Assembly (NCBI GenBank): GCA_951812925.1 | Contig: OX638371.1 | Coordinates: 118,567,124-118,631,123 of the forward strand | DNA: 64,000 nucleotides | DNA from: Calliopum simillimum | Lineage: Eukaryota > Arthropoda > Insecta > Diptera > Lauxaniidae | Direction: 5' to 3' | In this document: in pieces, positions 43,150 through 55,724 of the stretch | Numbering within the stretch: position 1 is the first letter of the stretch | Layout of the letters: each line of letters starts with the position of its first letter | Program-made: the position numbers and the translations under genes | Notes under the pieces: generated by a model | What the model was told of the DNA's origin: nothing | The model's input: the letters and a program-made list of their open reading frames with translations, nothing else | The model's database searches: none

Positions 43150-44051
43150 ATTCAATTTATAGAATTATCTCGTGAAAATTTCCATGCGATAATTTTTTAC
43201 GATTTTCGAGTATGTTTATCTTAACAAAGGTGTATCGATCGACTGAAAAATGGTTTTGGCGACGAAGCACTCAAGTACAAGTGGTCAAAAAATTCAAGCG
43301 CGGACAGACTTCACTTAAAGACGACTCAATCGAAGGTCGTCCAAAAACTGCTATTGTGCCAGAAAACGTCGATGCTGCAGAAGACCGTCATGCGATTTTG
43401 TGGAGAAAACGAAAGATGTCAAGGCATAAGCATAACTAGCAAACGAATAATCTTGAATGAACATTTAGTGGTGTGGTGTGTAGCGCCGTCAAACGCTTAA
43501 AAAATTCGTCAATGTGCTTCCGAAAACCCCAACACCATTGTCACAGTCGATAAATCATAGTTTTTTGGCGTGTTTTTTCACGAGAACTGGTCAAGAGGCT
43601 ACTTTCACTCTTAAAAACCAAAAGGCTGTTACTTCAGCGTGATACACGACTATTTGCTTGCCAGATGTTTTCGATAAATTGAAAGAAACCAACCCAAAAC
43701 GACAAATCACTTTGCACAATCAGTTGCAGCAATGCCTGTTCTCACACATCGGCTAAAACAAGCGAATATTTGAGCTCTCAAAAGATCGAATTGATGGGTC
43801 ATCAGCCTGACAGTTCCAATTTTGCTCCCAATGACTTCTTTATGTTTCCAAGAATCAAAGGTCAGATGCGTGGACAACGATTTACATCACCCGAAGAAGC
43901 GATTAAAGCATTTAAAGTGTTTAAAACTCATGTTTTAAAGATATCAGCTTTGGACTGGCGAATGTGGTTAGAGCACATGACGTCAAAGGAACATACGCTT
44001 AAAAAATTAAACTTCTCAACTGCCATAAAAACTTGCATTAGAAAACACTAG
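43150..44051 (+). pseudogene. Old mariner transposase relic
   Basis: Scattered frames preserve mariner phrases in order: ENFHAIIFYDFRVCLS (about 43170-43222), GRPKTAIVPENVDAA (43350-43380), a DCKETL-less gap, then IELMGHQPDSSNFAPNDFFM from 43785, and RGQRFTSPEEAIKAFK. The usual PDLAPND reads SSNFAPND: the first Asp is lost, while the third catalytic Asp (ND) remains. There are many stops and frame changes and much internal loss. It is much older than the mariner at 21.8 kb and a different copy. Terminal repeats were not recognised. Confidence 0.85.
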
Positions 44052-46960
44052 TAGTAATAACTATAATATAAATTATTTAGTCGTAAAAAACACTTTAATT
44101 TGACCGCACTTGAGTCGGGTTAATTTTAATAAAATTAAAAAATATTTAAAAAAACTACACTAACCTAGATGCATTTCGAAGTGACCGGCTGATGATGAAG
44201 TGCACGCCGTTCAACAGTATGAATACAATGTTCTCTGATCACTTATTTATGTAGTAATAACTATATTCCAGAAACCTACCACCCCTCATATGAACTGGTT
44301 AACGTACACAAGGAGGGTAATAAAAAACATGAACGTTTGATAAATGGTATTTCTATACTATCTTTTTATTATTTCAAAAATATGCGACTTCCTACCGCGA
44401 TATGGCCGATAATGATAACAGTCCTATAATGATTTTCCATGTTCGATTTTTAGCCGATTATGGGTAAGTCTCTAATCTATGATTCTGAACTCAACCCAAA
44501 TTGGCTTGAGGGTAGTCTGCTACCCCTGTAGTGAATAAAGGAATTCTATAAAACTGGCAACTATTTAAAAAAAAAAAAAAAATAAAAAGAATTATTTTAC
44601 ATTCTTTAAAATTTTTTTTAGATATTCTAAGAAAATATACCTTGAATCAATACACAAAAATTTTCAAATATCGTACGAATTTTATTTATGTTTTTTTCAA
44701 CAATTTTCTAACGATAAATATAATCGAATTCGGTTTTTCAACATTTTAGTATGTTTATACAATTATTTTCTATAGCTTCCAAAAAAACTTTTCGAGTTAT
44801 TCGAATATTCTCTTGGCTTTTTAAACGTTTCTTTTTAGTCTTTCACAAAATTTTTAGACCTTTCTTCAACTTTGTCACCATTTTTTTGATACAAGCTGAA
44901 CAAAACTATATGTTTATGTTAATTTGAGGATATGCATTTGAAAACTTAACGTTACTGTTGTGTTTTTGGCACATTTTCAGATTAAGTAGTTAAAATTCAT
45001 TTAAGCAGTAAAACTTGCAGCACTGACAATTGTAGCAAACAAAACAAGTACCTCAGACTACGCTTAGGTCTACAGGACGTACCTACATATGTGGCACTTT
45101 CTCAGAATTTGATTAGCCACAACCAGCTCAAATTGAAACCTTGATTACTTTAAGTTTTAACCAAAATTCATGTCACAATCCGTAAACATTCTTCAGCAAA
45201 TGAGTACGAAATCCCCAAAAGGTTGCCAGCAGCATCAGAGTAACTGCTTGACCAATGATGCAAATGCTCGTTGCAAATTTGAGTTCGTACTGCGTGCAGG
45301 CTGCGTTATGCCAACCCCAAACTACATGAGAGACGTACCTGATCTAACCTGGAGTCTGGTGTGTAACAAGATGTCAGCACATTTGCCCTTATGCTGATGT
45401 GAAATCAATGGATGGCAGCCTTCCTGGGCGTCGAGGTCATATCAAGGAAAACATGTGCAGATGGAGAGGAAAACTTTTTGTTTCGGAAATAAATTTACCG
45501 GCTCAGTGAATATCGATTTTTCTTTTGCTACAACGCAGGATATGAAACAAATGGAAGTGAACTGTTGGAACATGGCATTAACCTGCTGACTGCATAGGAT
45601 TTTAACATTGTGGCTGAAGTTTTTAATGATGCCAATTATTTCCTCAAAAAAATTTTGAAAATCTTAAAACTTCCTTTTATGTGGCAACATTGAAGAGCAG
45701 CATTTCTTAAATTTAAAAGTTTCCTTGGTGGTTCGGAACAAGCAATCAGTAGGTTAACAGTGGGTTACTCACACGAATTTGGAAATAATTCTTTGTGGTA
45801 AAGGCGGCAGCATAATTCCTTTTTCTTCTCTTTTGGTAGAAGGAAACGAATGCGAATACCGAATCATTAATCTTCGGAACTGACATGACCACATTTTATT
45901 AAATATCCTTTGACATAGCTGGCTTTCAGGATATCCGTTTGTTTAATCATTTCGGTTGCTATCGTCATCAAAGTGGCAGCTATTTGTTACAATCCCCAAT
46001 AATAGCATTTGATATCCCTCAGTCCAAGCAAGTAAAATGAAAGCGAAGTGCCTTCCATCACAGCACAAAAGAATCCAGACTGACCGCAAATCGAGTTGCG
46101 TTGCGTTGTTTTTGAAACTGAACGCTGGAGTGGATGGAATGAATAGAATCAATGTTGAATTGAATTGAAATTGTATGTGTCGAATGGAGACAAAAATAAA
46201 TCGCTACAATTCAATAAAAATCATTAGGAAAAAGACAAATGCTGCAGTGTATGAATAAAAATATTCTTTTTCTGTACATTCTATAAAAAAAAATGCCTGA
46301 CACAACATTAAATCCAGATACTTTCATTTTATGTTGGAATTCTTGAAATTTCCCATTTAAGATGGCGGACAATGCAATTGGGAACTATTTGTGACGCGAA
46401 AAACTTATCTGCAACAAAACATAACATTACACACACACTTACATGATATAAATCCGTCCCATTGTGATTCACACACACAAGCACATACATCCCCCCAACA
46501 TATTGTTATCATCAAACTAGACCAAACGAGAGAAACGAAAACCATAACAAATACAACTTTAGGACGTCATAATGGCATGAAGTCTTCTTTTGCTTTTGGT
46601 ACAATTGCACGTTTGGGAACGCTTTTGCACTCGACTGCTGAAACAACGGAAATGAAATGATAAACAAACCTCAGCAGTGCGATAACAACGATTCCATTAG
46701 ACCATGATTAATGGGAGCTTCCCGCTTACAATTTGATATCGTTTGGTCCAAAGTCTGTAAGTATGTCTCACACAAGAGAAAATAACCATCTGGTGTCACC
46801 ATCTTTAAAGATTTTGTAGATTAAAGCTGAAACTGTTATGAAAAATGGCTCAATTTTCTAAAATCAAATTAAATTTCCAATGATATTTCCATTACATGAA
46901 ACAATCGATTGCACATCGGAATGGAATGAAAAACGGTCTAAACTTTGGCTTTGTGTCTAC
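44052..46960. other. Unique non-coding region
   Basis: AT-rich to about 45000, then balanced sequence with several unassigned 60-90 codon frames on both strands. CA-rich around 46430-46490. I see no supportable gene. Confidence 0.4.
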
Positions 46961-48454
46961 TCATAGAGAGGCGTGCCATCGTCCTAAATTTTAAATTTAA
47001 TAACGTCATATCTTGCAAACTATAAAGTTTTTTTATGAAATTTGGCAAAATGACTTAACGGACGAAAAGTAGTTGGGATTAAAGAAAATCGGCTCTAACG
47101 ACTTGGATTAAACTTTTAAATGTAATACTTCTGTCAGCAGGGATTACAGAGATAAGCAGTATATCACAGAGGTGTTTTTATAGGGGGAGGGGGGCTGGAG
47201 ACCCCCCTGGAAATTTTCTAAGCGAAAGCTTTATTTGGTGATTTTATATAAAATAGGATATGACAAATGTACTACCGAATTAAAGGAAATTTATCGAGGA
47301 ATCTAAAAAAAATTATGTAACGGTATATTTTCGGTGTTATTGTAATGTTTTGCTAATTTTTATAAAAGTTCTTTGGTTTACTTTTTTGTTTTCCTATAAA
47401 AATGCGCTAATGAAGGAAATCAGGTACAAATCGCAAATCAAATGAAATGAAATTAGGCCTCCATAATTTGATGCTAAAACTATGTATTAATAAGACATTT
47501 TTTGGAATGATACTACTTAAAAAAAAACTGCTAAAAATTTTCGAAAATTCGCCATAGCTTGAAAATCGTGACTTGGATTTAAAATTTTTGCGGATCAATT
47601 TTATAGCGAATTAAAATAGCTTTCATATGATACCAATATTATTAAAATCCATTAAGGCGTTCCAAACTTATACCGGTTTTCATAAAGGTATATTCCGATG
47701 GCTACATCTTCGTTGGTTTTGCGAAACATGAAAAATAGAAAATTAGTTCAGAATAGTCCTAGGAGTCCCGATTCCCGACCACACTATGTATACCTAATAG
47801 CGATATTGCAATTCTTCTGAAAGATCTTTTATCCTCTATGTAGCGAATCCCGAAGTAGAAGCCAAATTGGTTTGTGCGTAATCTATATGTTAATACAAGA
47901 CAAAAATTTGTCCATCTTTTTTAACTATGTTAGAAATGGAGTACGACTTTAAATTATACACCATTAGAAAGGTATTTGTGTGTAGATGTGCACAAAGTTA
48001 AAATTATGCCAGGTAAAATTAAATACAAATTTTTCAATACAAACAACAACAAAATCAACGGTCACACAGAGCTGAAAAAAGTATAAAGCACAAAGAGAAA
48101 GAGAAAAAGCATAGTACTTTCTTCATGTTTTTTGTTTTGGTAATATTTCGCTTGAATTATACCAGGGATGATAAATGAGCTTTTCTATTTCGAACCAAAT
48201 AGCAAAAAAAGTACCAAAAAGTCAAAAAAGTACCAAAATTATTTAATACATTTCTGATGGAATTTTGACCACTAGGCGATTCTTGTCAATTATAAATCAA
48301 CAAAATCGCCTAAACCATGCAAATGCAAACATAAATTTAACAAAAAGTGAAAGTTTATAGAAAAACATTGACAGCGTCGTACCAATATCTCCATTGTAGT
48401 ATTGTAGTATACGTTTTCTCAGCCAAAAAAGTCAAAATTTTAATTTCGAAGGAT
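46961..48454. other. AT-rich stretch with foldback-type phrases
   Basis: Contains a G-run pair (GGGGGAGGGGGG near 47181-47192) and a CCCCCC partner nearby. The rest is AT-rich with no gene. Confidence 0.4.
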
Positions 48455-50668
48455 GTGTGCTTTAGGGATGCCAATTTTTGGGCTTTTTGGTGATCCCGAG
48501 ATTTCGGGATTATGAAATTGGTAGGTTAGGTATGATTTTTATTTTGACATTAAAAGAACTCTTTTTTATTAGGATATAAGAACGTAGTTATTAAAATGTT
48601 CAATTCATAATAAACAGTCAATCGTTTTAATTTAAATTTTCATTTTATAAATAAAAATTAACAAGAAAATGTAAAAAAACGAACATAAAAATTTAAATTA
48701 TGTACAAATAATTAATAAACCTTAACTATATTTATATGTAATATATTGTATATTAGATATGGGGCATTCTATTGTGACTCATTGGACATTTTGCTATAGA
48801 ATATGACAAAACTTTGGTCAAAACTGAGTTATTTTAAACCCTAAGTCTGTGAAAACAGTCTCGAAGAATAACTAAAGAACTCTTCTTTAATGTTAATGGT
48901 TTCTGTCTTAAATTGTTGTTTGAATTAGTGTTACTCATTGGACATGAAACGGAACGTTCTTTTTCATTTACAAACTTAAGGAAGAATTTTAGTCAACCTA
49001 CTGCTATTTTATGATTTTTTTTTTATATTGCAAGTGAAGAAGTATGTGACTACAATTGAAGCTGAACTGGATATAGATATCGTTAGTTAGTTAACTAAAA
49101 TTTTCACATACACATACCAGTCTGTCGAGTCACTTTTGTGGCATTAAAATGGCACTTTTAGTGCTACTTAGGCTTTAGCTTGCATCGCTAATCCGCCACT
49201 CGAACCTAACCTAACAATTGAAGCCAGCTATTTTGATGAAGAAAACATAACATTTTGAGTATGTGACTCAACGCGACATTCTGTTCTGACTTGCGGCACA
49301 AGAATGAAATCAATGAAATTTTTGTAGTGTATCAAATAATCGAATTTTTGATGTTTTGATGATGTTTATTGTTATAAGCAACGACTCTTATGACAATCTT
49401 TGGCCACAAATCAAAGCCGCATAAGCCATGTGGTCATAAATCAAATTTGGACCAATTTGCTTTTTGATCAAAAATCGGTCCAAGCTGCTACTCCTTATTG
49501 TCACAGGCATTATTGTTATAAGCAACAACTCTTATGACAATCTTTGGCCACAAATCAAAGCCGCATAAGCCATGTGGTCATAAATCAAATTTGGACCAAT
49601 TTGCTTTTTGATCAAAAATCGGTCCAATCTGCTACTCCTTATTGTCACAGGCATTAAGAGACGATATCATAATGAAAACTTTTGAAGTTAAAAACCATGT
49701 CTCATAAGAAATAAAAATATAAACTGGGCCAAATTGAGATAAATACGCTAGAAAAAGTCCTCTTTAATAATTTTTTAAAACTTCTTTTAGAGATAAGTAA
49801 ACAATAGACATTTTACATTATGATATTGTTAAAATGGAGGTAATCGGATATAATTTTTTCTCATTTTCTGTTTTGATATCGAATAACCCATATATTTATA
49901 TACCAGTTACTGGGGTCAAAAAATATTTGAGTTCAAAAAATTTTTTAAATTTGAAAGTGAAATCGCCACGCGATTGTGTAAAACCGTTATTAAAGCGACC
50001 GGCTAAATCCTAGCATTGTAACCTTTTTTGAAACGATATCCTCATTCCTTATGTAATGCAGGAAAATTAAGTAAAAGAAGGCTATAGTATCAAATATTGT
50101 TGAACAAGCACCGATTTTGATCCGACTTGGCTCATATTTGTAAGTATGTAATTGAATTTCGAAAAAAATCAACACTTTAGCTTATGCACTTTTTGAAAAA
50201 AAAAAAAAAAAATAATTGAAACAATTCTAAACAAAAAATAGTCATTTCCGATGTATTTGTCAATTCTGAATACGAATCGTTCTATCAAGTACGGTTTTTG
50301 AGATATTCTTAACTAAAAGTTCAAAAAACACGATTTTTGTGGTTATATGGAGGATATACGAAATTATTTTACTATTTTCTATTAAATGCAGCACCTAGTT
50401 CTATTCGTTGTCTTCAAAATGAGCTATGATATGGTCTTAAATGATTTTTCTATAACAAATTACGATCATTTTAATACGGCATCATGAGTTTATATCTTAT
50501 TTCGAAGACACAAAATAGTGTCATATGAAGCATTCAATAGAACATAGCAAAATATTTTGTATTACAATAATTTTGTATTTTTAGTCCCGGGATTTGCATG
50601 GAGTAATCCCGGGATTTTCGGGACTTAATAAAGGCCGGGATCCCGGGATTGGCATCCCTAGTGTGCTT
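48455..50668. mobile_element. hAT-family transposon, 8-bp target duplication GTGTGCTT
   Basis: The element is 48463-50660 (2198 bp). It starts TAGGGATGCCAATTTTTGGG and ends in ...TTGGCATCCCTA. It is flanked by GTGTGCTT on both sides (48455-48462, 50661-50668). Subterminal CCCGGGAT and CCCGAGAT motifs relate it to the element at 15125-16664. No transposase remnant is visible, so it is non-autonomous. It contains a near-perfect 144-bp tandem duplication. Confidence 0.92.
49367..49654 (+). repeat. Recent 144-bp tandem duplication
   Basis: 49367-49510 and 49511-49654 are direct copies. I count only two differences over 144 bp (CGACTC/CAACTC and CCAAGC/CCAATC). The duplication lies inside a hAT element. 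Confidence 0.93.
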
Positions 50669-51799
50669 CCATACTTAAAACATATGCAATAGATATATTA
50701 CACCTTTTTTCAAGTAATCTAAAACTTTGTTCTTTTCTGCTTTCTAGGTCAAATCAATATAAGAGACCACAACTCAATTGTAGTAAAAAGTTTGAGCTCT
50801 TGCTCCAACTAATTCAAGAACAAACTTCATACTGACAACGCAAATTACTTTGAGAATAAGCTCGTCATCTGCTTTATACACCTGTCTAATAGGGGCTAAG
50901 CTGCAATAAAAACAAATTCTGTTGTATTTAGAATTTGGAAGCTTATGCTGGGCCAACAAATATTTGTAATACTCTTAGAGTCAGTGGCGAATCTAAGTAA
51001 ATTGCCGCCCTAGGCACTTTTTTTTTCGCCGCCCCCCCCCCACCTTCAGATTTTTTTTTTATAGAAAACGAAACTTATAATTAAAACAGATTAATAGGTT
51101 ACATTAACACTTTAATGATTTGTATGTTTAAATACATCGTTTATTCATACATTAAAAAATTTTTCGTCTAATTTTGTTAACCCTTTCGGTCTATCTTTTT
51201 TTTTCTCATCCGAAAAATCCAATTTTTTGTTACTTATGGTCATTTAATGCCTAATCAATCAAAAGTTTTCAAAATTTTTTTTTCTAAATACGACTTTTGG
51301 GATGTAGCTATATGGAAACAAATATTCTAATATAAGTGGTTCGAAAATATTGAAGAAAAAAATTTTATAAATTTTTATTTTTTATTCTATTTTGGTTTAA
51401 AATGCATTAGGATAGCGAGAAACGTATGAACTGATTTTAAAATAAACAAAAAATAAATCTAGTGCACACAAAAAAAAAGGGACATAATATTAATGAAAAA
51501 TTTATTATTCCAAACGAAAAAATTCATCGAATATGAGCCGAGAACAGCATTCATTGACTATAAGTATTTTCAATCATACGTTAAACAAAGCATACGTTCG
51601 CTTATGAATTATTCATAAAATGTAAGAAATTTTCTTAAAATCTAAGAACAAAATTCGTAAATTTTTTTTATGAATTATTTTTAAAACGTAAGAACTCGTT
51701 CATAAAATCTAAGAACGAAATTCATAAATAATTTTTTTATTTTCAAAATAAAAAAATTCAATTATATTTTTAAAATACAAATTTTACACAAAAACGTCA

Positions 51800-51894
51800 G
51801 AGGAGTCTGTAGCGTATGTGATAAGGAGCTAGTAATATTTCTCTACGCTTTGGTTTCCGGGTTCGAACCCCAATGCGGGTGAAAGTTTTTTTTT
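51800..51894 (+). repeat. tRNA-like Pol III unit with T-tract terminator
   Basis: An A-box-like TAGCGTATGTGATAAGG (51810-51826) and a perfect B box GGTTCGAACCC (51860-51870) are followed by a T9 run from 51886. It resembles the unit at 36030-36141 in layout and in the GAACGCT motif after the T-rich tract. It is inside the hAT element. Confidence 0.6.
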
Positions 51895-52544
51895 ATTATT
51901 TTTTTTTTTTTTATTAGGAGAACGCTCAATCTCCAAAGCATAGGACATACAATATTGAAATGGAGAAGTGTGACTTAAGGAAAGTAAGCGCTGCATTCTA
52001 AAGAACGCTTTTTAAGGCGCTTTTTTTCTCTTGGGAAAATAAATACTTACCATAGCATGCTTCTATGCCTAGAGGTTCCAGGAGAATACAGACACACTCA
52101 TAGCATGATGGTGTGAGCCACATAGGATGGAACTTTCAACAATACTTTATTTCAAATTTAGCATAAACCAGTCTAGAACCAAAAGAGGAATATGAAATAC
52201 AACCTAAAAATAATAATTCAAATTGATGACACTTTTACTTAAAATTTATCAACGTGTTGTTTAATTTTATGTAAATATGCATAAAATTTGTATCTGTAGA
52301 TTTATGAAACGTTGTTATACGTACGTAAAAATTCTTAAAATTTAAGAACGGAAATTCGTAAAAAAAATTCCTCATAGAAAAATATTTATGAACTCATGTA
52401 CTTACGATTAATGAATCGTTCTTAAAATCAAAAAATTTTAATGAAAAATTTTGATTTGAAAATCAATGAATTTCGGTGTATGAATGTCGTTCATAAATAT
52501 TATGTTCAATATTTTTTTGTGTGTGCTGAATATAAGCATAAATA

Positions 52545-52800
52545 CACATTTTTGTACCCAGCACCTGAAGTATATTCATGTTGTACTCTTGTTTGAAGCC
52601 GTAGTTAGGTCGGATCACGATTACGGAAAAACAAGTCAAGATAGCTTGATGAAATTTTGTGGTGAAGTTGTTGAAAAAGGGGCATGCAGTTGTCTTTAAG
52701 CAAAATTGATTAATGAAAACGCCTATCGCCCATACAAAACCCATAAAACGGAATATTGAGAGTATTATTCGAGATGGTGCAAATGTTGCAAGTTCTGGAC
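52545..52800 (-). repeat. Decayed mini-me-like repeat fragment
   Basis: The phrase CGCCTATCGCCCATACAAAA (about 52710-52730) matches the corresponding part of copy C near 38627. The flanks are diverged. It is a 3' fragment in minus orientation inside the hAT element. Confidence 0.55.
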
Positions 52801-53299
52801 AATATTTCAACATTTATTTTTAATCATCCTATTCTAGGTTATTATTTTATTAAAAAAGAAACGATTTCTTCAAAAAATTCTATTCAATAAATCCTCTAAT
52901 CAATGATTCTTGTCAATCTGAACTTTTTAGGCCAGATATACATTAGACCTATCGTTAAAATCAAAAATGTAAAAAACCTTACTCCCAGGGACTAAAAAGT
53001 TTTCTATTGGTGTAAGTATCAAGCACAAAAATTTTGGCCCCGATCGGAAAATATTTGACCGTGCCGCAGGGCCGTTGAAGGTCGGAAAAACGCTATTTAT
53101 ATGGAAAAATGGGGCTTTAATCGCAAGAATCAGTCCTATCTTTGAAACTAATCGACATAGCTGAATAAAATTTGGTATGCGTATGAAAAATGCTTGAGTA
53201 TTTTGCATCCAATAAAAACATCGGCGATGCCACGCCCCTTCGACTCAAAATTCTTGAGCTTATAGTCCTTTGGTTTTATAGAACAATATCTATTTCAAT

Positions 53300-53745
53300 C
53301 ATTCATTTTGCCGCCCCCTACAGTCCATTTTGCATTTGATAAGAGTTCTTGAGCTTATAGTCCTTTGGTCTTTGAGAACAATATATATAATCACTCATTT
53401 TGCCGCCCCCTACTGTCCATTTTGCATTTGATAAGAGTTCTTGAGCTTATAGTCCTTTGGTCTTATAGAACAATATCTATTTCAATCACTAATTTTGCCG
53501 CCCCCTACAGTCCATTTTGCATTTGATAAGAGTTCTTCAGCTTATAGTCCTTTGGTCTTATAGAACAATATCTATTTCAATCACTAATTTTGCCGCCCCC
53601 TACAGTCCATTTTGCATTTGATAAGAGTTCTTCAGCTTATGGTCCTTTGGTCTTAAAGAACAATATCTATTTCAATCACTCATGTTGCCGCCCCCTGCAG
53701 TCCATTTTGCATTTGATATCTATTTCAATCACTCATTTTGCCGCC
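53300..53745 (+). repeat. Tandem array, ~96-bp unit (~4.7 copies)
   Basis: TTTTGCCGCCCCCTACAGTC starts recur near 53307, 53398, 53494, 53590 and 53686, with a last partial copy at about 53738. Each copy holds TTTGATAAGAGTTCTTGAGC and ATAGTCCTTTGGTCTTATAG. The spacing is 91-96 bp. Confidence 0.85.
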
Positions 53746-54297
53746 CTGGGTATTGAGTAAACTTTTCTTAAATATCTTTTATAATCGTCTTAATTTAACC
53801 GTATGGTACACTACATGGTTGTTTTTAATCGGTTAAATCGTCCATTCGTATTGCTTAAATAGTGCTGAGTGTAAATGTTTTTAAAGTACCATTTAGGTAA
53901 AATAAAATCAAGTTCAATACTTAAATTATAAATTTTTTTTATCACTCCGAAAATTTGCCGCCCCCCAAAAATCTGCCGCCCTAGGCAGGTGCCTACTGGT
54001 GCCTTAGGGTTAATCCGCCACTGCTTAGAGTAAACATATACATATGATACGAATAGCAATAATAGAATTTTTTGTGTTTTTTTCTATGTCGTTTAAACTT
54101 CCACGCGTAGCAATGGCATCTTCCGTCATGTGCGCAAATAAGCATCGCTTTTATACACTTGGCTGGATGGCTGCTGCTGCTTTGTTTATCCAGCGGCATC
54201 AACGACATGTGCTTCATCGCCAATCACACTACAAAACGTCTGTTCAACTCCGAGTGTTGGACGCTCTGGTTACTTCAGCACCAGTACTACTAGGTTG

Positions 54298-55724
54298 CAT
54301 TGCACTATAGGTCAAAAGGCACACTTTTTTGGCCAAAATTCAATTTTTACAAGTGTTGCTATTGAAATTTTGTTGATGCAGTGTAACGGAGAATACTTCA
54401 ATACAAACAAAAGTGTTTTTTGTTTTGGGGTAAAATAATTTTCCGTTCCTCAGCGATGTGTCAAAGTTGATGCATTTGCATTTTACTGAGATAACTCAAA
54501 AAAGTCGTGATTTAAGCTCTTTTCTTCAATCAATAAAAAGTAATTAAAATAATTTGTTTTTTTCTAAAATAATAACGAATGAAATTGATGATATTATTTA
54601 TAACGCAATTTAGGTCAAAACATCAAAATATATTTTGGTTTTCTGTGGAAAAATCTTATATTCAAATTAGACTCCTGACTTTTAATATTTTTTTTAAATT
54701 TTGAACTTCATCTAAGCTTTTAAAATTTTGTTGGAATTTGTTAGTCCTAAGAAACCCTAAACTAGTAAGACGTTGCTATTGTTAATGTTATTTAGAAATC
54801 AAGACGCCCGCTTTTGCCCATTTTTTTTTTTTTTTTGATGAATTTTTTTGTCAGGTAACTTTCCTTCCGTAATTTCAATTTATTCGAAATCTGGTTGCAA
54901 AAGACAGACATTAAAGAAAACAAAGATGCTGTTTTTCAATTTCTTATTAGAAAATACTGAAGATACTACTAATTCACGTAACTTGGGTAAAAGTGCGCAT
55001 GATTTTTCGAAAAATAGAGATATTTGGGATTAATATACGAAAAAAAAGTACTTTTGTTACTTTTGGGGTTAGTTGTAGACTGCTCAAAATTTTTTTATTT
55101 TTTTTTTGCATAATTCATCACTGAGTATCACTTTTTACCTTCAAAATGAGCTCTTAAAAAGTGCCAAACAATACATACTTCAAAAGTTATTGCAGATTTA
55201 AGATGATATCATGAAATCCAAAGTTGTGTCGTTTTGCCCGTTTTAACATGTCATCTTAAACCGGCTATAACTTTTAAAGGAAGTATCGCATGGCATTTTT
55301 TAGGAGCTCATTTCGAAGAAACAGAACAGAACTACGTGATAAATTTAATAAAAAAAATAATGAAAATTTTGAGCAGTTTGCATCGAACCTCAAAAATAGC
55401 CAAAATAGCCATTTTTCATGAGTTTGACCTCAAATATCTCCAAGTCCTGAAGTGGTGGGTCAATTCTGACCTAGGATTCGGATTCAACACATGGAGTTAC
55501 TTCGGAAATGCTTAAAAACAAAACCTTGTTATCATGTGTTATTTATTTAGAGAATTTATTACGTGCCATTTTTGATCCGGTAGTCCAAGGGCTAAGATTT
55601 TTTTCAGAATTGTTCTTTTAGTCTAGAGTCAACATAAGGACTGCATTTGCACTCGGTATCCATGATAATGTGGACGTTATGAATTTTTGCCAAAAAATTG
55701 TGCCTTTTGACCTATAGTGCATTG
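54298..55724. mobile_element. Transib-like non-autonomous transposon, 5-bp duplication CATTG
   Basis: The element is 54303-55719 (1417 bp). The end CACTATAGGTCAAAAGGCAC is repeated inverted at the right end, about 28 bp with one or two differences. CATTG flanks both sides (54298-54302, 55720-55724). A CACTAT-type start and a 5-bp target duplication fit the Transib superfamily, although the heptamer is not an exact CACWATG. No transposase is visible. Inside, 55138-55212 and 55246-55318 form a further inverted repeat related to the foldback at 33 kb. Confidence 0.65.

Larger units (their letters stand above)
50974..54031. mobile_element. hAT-family transposon, 8-bp target duplication CTTAGAGT
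   Basis: The element is 50982-54023 (3042 bp). It starts CAGTGGCGAATCTAAG and ends with the inverted CCGCCACTG, flanked by CTTAGAGT on both sides (50974-50981 and 54024-54031). Both ends carry a GCCGCCCTAGGCA motif. There is no transposase. The interior holds a tRNA-like unit, a decayed mini-me-like copy and a 96-bp tandem array, so it has gathered other repeats. Confidence 0.93.

Noticed and set aside
44186..44215. CTGATGATGAAG as a hammerhead core
   Set aside because: No stem II, and GAA is too close to CTGATGA.
47178..47215. G-quadruplex at the GGGGGAGGGGGG run
   Set aside because: Only two long G runs are present, and the nearby C run would more likely pair with them as a hairpin.
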